DNA from: Chryseobacterium gleum
GTDB taxonomy: Bacteria; Bacteroidota; Bacteroidia; Flavobacteriales_D; Sanyastnellaceae
DNA: 36,322 nucleotides
NCBI GenBank assembly: GCA_945874695.1
Contig: CAMCHP010000027.1
Location: forward strand, 1-36,322
Reading direction: 5' to 3'
Shown here in pieces: positions 32,468-36,322 of the stretch (its first letter is position 1; each line of letters starts with the position of its first letter). Position numbers and translations under genes: made by a program. Under the pieces are notes generated by a model. It was given only the letters and a program-made list of their open reading frames with translations. It had not been told where the DNA came from and did not search any database.

Positions 32468-34024
32468 GTGAATGTAGAACTGGTCATAAATTCCACTAAG
32501 GAAGGTACTGAAATTGCAGTGCTTCATGATCGGGTGTTGGTTGAACTGCACAAGGAGCAGACGAATCAAGATTATGCTGTCGGCGACATTTATGTTGGCC
32601 GAGTCAGAAAGGTATTGCCTAGTCTGAACGCAGCTTTTGTTGATGTAGGCTACGAACGTGATGCATTCCTCCACTACCTTGATCTAGGTCCTCAATTCGC
32701 TTCGTTGAAACAATACACGAAGCGGGTAATGACTGGGAAGCAACCTGATTCGAGTTTGTCAGATTTTAAGAATTTGACAGACATCGACAAGGGAGGCAAG
32801 ATCAAAGACCAACTGGCAAGTAGCCAGCAAATCTTGGTGCAGATAGCGAAAGAGCCCATCTCAGCGAAGGGCCCTAGGCTTACTGCTGAAGTAACTTTGC
32901 CTGGTCGTTACATTGTTTTGGTTCCTTTCTCGAACAAGATTTCGCTTTCTCAGCGAATCTCCAGCGAAGAAGAGCGCACCCGATTGCGGCGGTTGATGCA
33001 GAGCATCAAACCACCCAATTTTGGTGTGATCGTTCGTACAGTTGCTGAGAATAAAGGTGCTGCCGAACTTCATGCGGATCTTTCTGAACAGGTGAGCAGA
33101 TGGGAGCAACTCTATGCAAACCTCAAAAATACGCGTACCGTACCGTCGCGGGTTATCGGTGAAATTGCCAAAACCAATGCGGTGCTTCGCGATATTTTGA
33201 CGCCGAACTTCTCTGCGATTTATGTGAACGATGAAGACATTGTGCGTGAAGTGAAAGACTTCTTGCGCAACATCGCACCGGAGAAAGAGTCGATCGTTAA
33301 AATGGTGAAGTCGAAAGACTTGTTCGATACCTACCAAATTCACAGGCAGATCAAATCTGTTTTCGGAAAACAGGTGAATTTGAAGAGCGGAGCTTACCTG
33401 ATCATTGAGCACACAGAAGCGATGCACGTGATCGATGTGAACTCGGGTGGACGAAAGGGTGGCGCAAAGAACCAAGAGGAGAATGCGCTTGCAACCAATC
33501 TCGAATGTGCTGCTGAGATCGCCCGTATTTTGAGGTTGCGCGATATGGGTGGAATCATCTGCATCGACTTTATTGATATGCACGACCGTGCCAATCAGAA
33601 GCAGTTGTTTGATGCACTGAAAGATGCGATGGCCAACGATAAGGCCAAGCACAACATTTTGCCTCCAAGCAAGTTCGGCGTTGTTGAGATCACGCGTCAG
33701 CGTGTTCGTGAGGTGACTGACATCAAAACGGCCGAGAAGTGTCCTTCATGCGACGGTAAGGGCATTGTGGAGGCACCGATTTTGTTTTCTGACAGCATTG
33801 AGAACAGCTTGCGTTATATTGCAGAGGAAGGCAAGCACAAAGAGGTTTCGCTGTTGGTACACCCGATGGTTGAGGCCTACATTACCAAGGGATGGTTGTG
33901 GAATCGCTTAATCACCAAGTGGCGCAAGACCTACAAGATCAAAATTAACCTCGAGGCCAACTCCTCCGTTCAATTCTTGGAGTATCACATCTACGATACG
34001 CAAGGCGAAGAACTTCAGCTCTAA
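32468..34024 (+). CDS. rng: Ribonuclease E/G family endoribonuclease
   Basis: A 518-residue RNase G-like enzyme that processes rRNA and mRNA. The S1 domain includes VGDIYVGRVRKVLPSLNAAFVDVG. The catalytic DNase-I-like region has HVIDVNSGGRKGG and GGIICIDFIDM with the metal-binding aspartates. The zinc link is KCPSCDGKG. It lacks the long C-terminal scaffold of E. coli RNase E. The start is GTG 32468 (then NVELVINS): nearby ATGs are out of frame, and family members begin similarly. Its stop is three bases from the stop of the convergent HD gene. Confidence 0.94.
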   Translation: MNVELVINSTKEGTEIAVLHDRVLVELHKEQTNQDYAVGDIYVGRVRKVLPSLNAAFVDVGYERDAFLHYLDLGPQFASLKQYTKRVMTGKQPDSSLSDFKNLTDIDKGGKIKDQLASSQQILVQIAKEPISAKGPRLTAEVTLPGRYIVLVPFSNKISLSQRISSEEERTRLRRLMQSIKPPNFGVIVRTVAENKGAAELHADLSEQVSRWEQLYANLKNTRTVPSRVIGEIAKTNAVLRDILTPNFSAIYVNDEDIVREVKDFLRNIAPEKESIVKMVKSKDLFDTYQIHRQIKSVFGKQVNLKSGAYLIIEHTEAMHVIDVNSGGRKGGAKNQEENALATNLECAAEIARILRLRDMGGIICIDFIDMHDRANQKQLFDALKDAMANDKAKHNILPPSKFGVVEITRQRVREVTDIKTAEKCPSCDGKGIVEAPILFSDSIENSLRYIAEEGKHKEVSLLVHPMVEAYITKGWLWNRLITKWRKTYKIKINLEANSSVQFLEYHIYDTQGEELQL

Positions 34025-34027
34025 GTA

Positions 34028-35260
34028 TTATGCTTTTCGAAGTTCTTTCGGGTAAGCAATAAAGTGTTTTTCTACGGTTTCGCTGAGTGCCTCCAAGTTG
34101 AGGTGGTCTGAAGCTGCAGCGACATCTACCAAACGTCCATCTTTAAACGCAATTTTTATCGAAGAATCATCGCTCCGGTAGGCGCGGTTTTCAATCGATT
34201 GTTGAATGACATAGTAGGAGGCTTCATCCGGCGTTAAGCCGAAAACCTCCGCCGCACCATCGACTTTCGACTGAATTTCTTCATCGCTAAATGCTTCTTT
34301 GCGAAGTTCAATTTTGAACAGATTGCGTTGAACCAGGCGTTGGCATAGGTCGCTCAGGATCGGGTCAGGATGATTTTGCCAAACTTTGATTGCTCCCAAG
34401 ATGTCGAAATCATCGAGGTTGCAAAAGGTTGCCAATACTGACGGATCAGATTCGAAATCGGTTTTAGTAAAATCTTGAACCAAGAATCGGTCGAGTGCGG
34501 GCGATGCAAAAAGTTCTTGCTGCCTTGCACGAAGATGTTTGGCGCGCTTCAAAATGTTGACGAGCATAAACTCTGCGGAAAGCACGGTTTTATGGAGGTA
34601 AACTTGCCAATACATCAACCGCCGAGCGACGATGAATTTCTCAATGGAGTAAATGCCCTTTTCTTCTACGACCAGCTGATCGTCAATCACATCGAGCATT
34701 TTGATGATGCGGCTGGAGCCCACCTTCCCTTCGGTGACACCTGAATAAAAGCTATCGCGTTGGAGGTAATCTAAACGATCCATATCGAGCTGGCTGCTCA
34801 CCAATTGATGGAGGAAGCGCTTTGGATAGCTGTTATTGAAAATTGCAATTGCCGTATTCAATTCGCCCTTGAATTCGGTGTTCAATCGCTCCATAATGAG
34901 GAGTGAGAGGTCTTCATGACTTACCCCTTTGACGACGGTGTGCTCGAGCGCATGGCTAAACGGGCCATGTCCGATGTCGTGAAGTAGGATCGCTAAGCAG
35001 GCACCTAAGTGCTCATCATCTGATATGATGTGCCCTTTGAGGCGCAACTCGTCGAGCGCACTGGTCATGAGGTGCATTGCACCGATGGCATGGTGGAAGC
35101 GGTTGTGGGTGGCCCCGGGGTAAACAAGGTGTGAGAGTCCAAGCTGCGATATCCGCCGAAGGCGCTGAAACCAAGGGTGATCCATTACGTCGAACACCAT
35201 TTTGTGTCGAATGGTTATGAAGCCATAAACGGGATCATTTAAGATTTTTCGCTTATTCAT
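34028..35260 (-). CDS. HD-superfamily phosphohydrolase
   Basis: A 410-residue protein with an HD metal site: H56/H57 (RFHHAIG), H94-D95 (LLHDIGHGPFSHALEH) and D161 (LDMDRLDYLQRDS). The layout resembles SAMHD1/YdhJ-like HD proteins related to dNTPases. Known members are largely uncharacterised; nucleotide hydrolysis is inferred. Two genes upstream on the other strand is RNase G/E, and it is divergent from porX. A repeat copy encodes EVFGLTPDEA near residues 340-350. Confidence 0.9.
   Translation of the reverse strand: MNKRKILNDPVYGFITIRHKMVFDVMDHPWFQRLRRISQLGLSHLVYPGATHNRFHHAIGAMHLMTSALDELRLKGHIISDDEHLGACLAILLHDIGHGPFSHALEHTVVKGVSHEDLSLLIMERLNTEFKGELNTAIAIFNNSYPKRFLHQLVSSQLDMDRLDYLQRDSFYSGVTEGKVGSSRIIKMLDVIDDQLVVEEKGIYSIEKFIVARRLMYWQVYLHKTVLSAEFMLVNILKRAKHLRARQQELFASPALDRFLVQDFTKTDFESDPSVLATFCNLDDFDILGAIKVWQNHPDPILSDLCQRLVQRNLFKIELRKEAFSDEEIQSKVDGAAEVFGLTPDEASYYVIQQSIENRAYRSDDSSIKIAFKDGRLVDVAAASDHLNLEALSETVEKHFIAYPKELRKA
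34225..34246 (+). repeat. Palindromic repeat, copy 11
   Basis: CATC, CGGC, loop GTTAA, GCCG, AAAAC. One pair shorter than copy 1 with a loop one base longer; both flanks identical. Inside the HD phosphohydrolase gene. Confidence 0.8.
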
Positions 35261-35279
35261 TTAGCGGAGCATTTGGTTG

Positions 35280-35287
35280 TACCTTTG
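35280..35287 (+). promoter_or_regulatory. Possible -7 box of porX
   Basis: TACCTTTG is an exact TAnnTTTG match, but it lies about 110 bases before ATG 35397 and has no clear -33 TTTG at 19 bases. It would give a long leader. Confidence 0.35.
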
Positions 35288-35396
35288 GATACGAATGTTA
35301 ATCGCTTTACGTTATACTGACGAGGCACAGCGCTGCAAAGATAGGCATTGCCATCTTCAGACCTTACGCAAAGCACGATCTAAGTAATCCAACTCC

Positions 35397-36322
35397 ATGG
35401 CACAAGCTACTATTTTATGGGCCGACGATGAAATCGACCTTCTTAAACCCCATGTTTTATTCCTTGAGCAGAAGGGCTACAAGGTCACCACTGTCAATAA
35501 CGGAGCAGAGGCAGTTGAGCAAGTTGAGGCCAATGTTTTTGACATTGTTTTTTTGGATGAGAACATGCCTGGTTTATCAGGACTGGAGACCCTTCAAAAG
35601 ATAAAGGAGCGTGACGCCTCGTTGCCGGTAATCATGATTACCAAGAGCGAAGAAGAGCACATCATGGAGGAGGCCATCGGGAGCAAGATTTCTGATTACC
35701 TGATTAAACCCGTGAATCCGAATCAGATTTTGTTGGCCGTGAAGAAGAACCTCGACAAAAGTCGGTTGGTGAGCGAGCGCACAACAAGCGGATATCAGCG
35801 TGAATTCAGGGAAATTGGGATGCAATTGCTCGATCGACTGGATGAAAAGGCGTGGGCTGATTTGTACCGCAAGCTTATTTATTGGGATCTGGAGTTGGAA
35901 GATTCGAGTGATCAAGGCATGAGCGAGGTTTTTGACATGCAGCAATCAGACGCCAATAACCAGTTCGTTAAATTCATTAAGCAGCATTATTTGAATTGGT
36001 TGCGCGGTCAAGATAATCCGCCGGTGATGAGCCACACCTTATTCAAAGACAAGGTGAAGCCCATTTTGGAGTCGAGTGGTGATACCTCCGTGTTCATGTT
36101 TGTGATCGACAATTTGCGCTACGACCAGTGGAAGGTAATTCAACCGATTTTGGGTGAGTTTTTGCGTGTCGAAGAAGAATCGATGTTTTATAGCATCCTC
36201 CCGACAGCAACGCAGTATGCGCGCAACGCACTGTTCGCGGGTTTAATGCCGTCGCAAATCGAACAACTCTATCCAAAATACTGGAAGAACGAGAACGATG
36301 AGGGCGGAAAAAACATGTATGA
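35397..36322 (+). CDS. porX: PorX, type IX secretion response regulator with PglZ domain (3' end outside window)
   Basis: 308 codons are visible and the frame is open at the edge. The receiver domain (residues 4-120) has D10/D11, phosphoacceptor D54 (VFLDENMPG), T in MITKSEEEHI and K in YLIKPVNP. A helical linker leads to the PglZ/alkaline-phosphatase-like domain, with FMFVIDNLRYDQWK and ILPTATQYARNALFAGLMP, whose threonine is the likely nucleophile. Known: PorX with kinase PorY controls type IX secretion genes in Porphyromonas gingivalis, and the PglZ domain cleaves phosphodiesters in oligonucleotides. Regulated gene targets are not in the window, although gldD and gldE are functionally linked. 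Confidence 0.93.
   Translation, partial: MAQATILWADDEIDLLKPHVLFLEQKGYKVTTVNNGAEAVEQVEANVFDIVFLDENMPGLSGLETLQKIKERDASLPVIMITKSEEEHIMEEAIGSKISDYLIKPVNPNQILLAVKKNLDKSRLVSERTTSGYQREFREIGMQLLDRLDEKAWADLYRKLIYWDLELEDSSDQGMSEVFDMQQSDANNQFVKFIKQHYLNWLRGQDNPPVMSHTLFKDKVKPILESSGDTSVFMFVIDNLRYDQWKVIQPILGEFLRVEEESMFYSILPTATQYARNALFAGLMPSQIEQLYPKYWKNENDEGGKNMY

Noticed and set aside
32861-33652. A 263-codon open frame on the minus strand inside the RNase G/E gene.
   Set aside because: It is antisense to a strongly conserved enzyme, has no recognisable domain, and reflects the codon pattern of the real gene.

Overview
The window is a gene-dense stretch of a bacterial chromosome from the phylum Bacteroidota, most likely order Flavobacteriales. 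The evidence is GldD, GldE and the type IX secretion regulator PorX. Further support comes from promoters of the Bacteroidetes type (TTTG or TTTC, about 19 bases, then TAnnTTTG), start codons that almost never have a Shine-Dalgarno sequence, a FecI-like sigma / STN-type TonB receptor / DUF4249 lipoprotein / FecR locus, and the mutY-ssb-gldE-gldD gene order known from flavobacteria. I see no rRNA, tRNA, CRISPR array, insertion sequence or prophage, and no gap between genes exceeds about 200 bases.

Layout. 1-3541: a truncated lipoprotein with a TonB C-terminal domain, two small proteins of unknown function, a cyclophilin lipoprotein and pheS. 3534-5654: a TPR histidine kinase that overlaps pheS tail to tail. 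5764-10256 (minus): a glutaminyl-cyclase-like M28 lipoprotein, cysS, a MORN/YwqK-like protein and an SDR-type threonine dehydrogenase. 10338-13553 (minus): an alpha/beta hydrolase, a LytS-type kinase and a LytTR regulator as one overlapping operon. 13716-18541 (plus): a cell-surface signalling uptake locus. 18542-18741: a gap with a strong terminator and a possible small RNA. 18742-19923: queA. 19996-31288 (minus): a long array transcribed as mutY, ssb, gldE, gldD, coaX, an outer-membrane protein, a TPR protein, lptC, a small membrane protein, a CNNM/CBS protein and a PpiD-like foldase, serving DNA repair, gliding/type IX secretion and envelope building. 31409-34024 (plus): HU, a TPR protein, a 30-residue COX24-like basic protein and RNase G/E. 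34028-35260 (minus): an HD phosphohydrolase. 35397-end (plus): PorX, cut by the window edge.

The most unusual signal is a family of 11 short palindromic elements of 20 to 24 bases, all lying inside protein-coding genes. Each has a CATC flank, a 4-5 bp stem, a short loop (usually GTTA or GTTCA) and an A-rich AAAAC-like flank. The stem bases differ between copies but change together so that pairing is kept. I do not recognise this family. Other points of interest are a textbook intrinsic terminator inside the start of lptC, -7 boxes placed only 4-5 bases before start codons (leaderless mRNAs), a candidate small RNA upstream of queA, and the COX24-like mini-protein.
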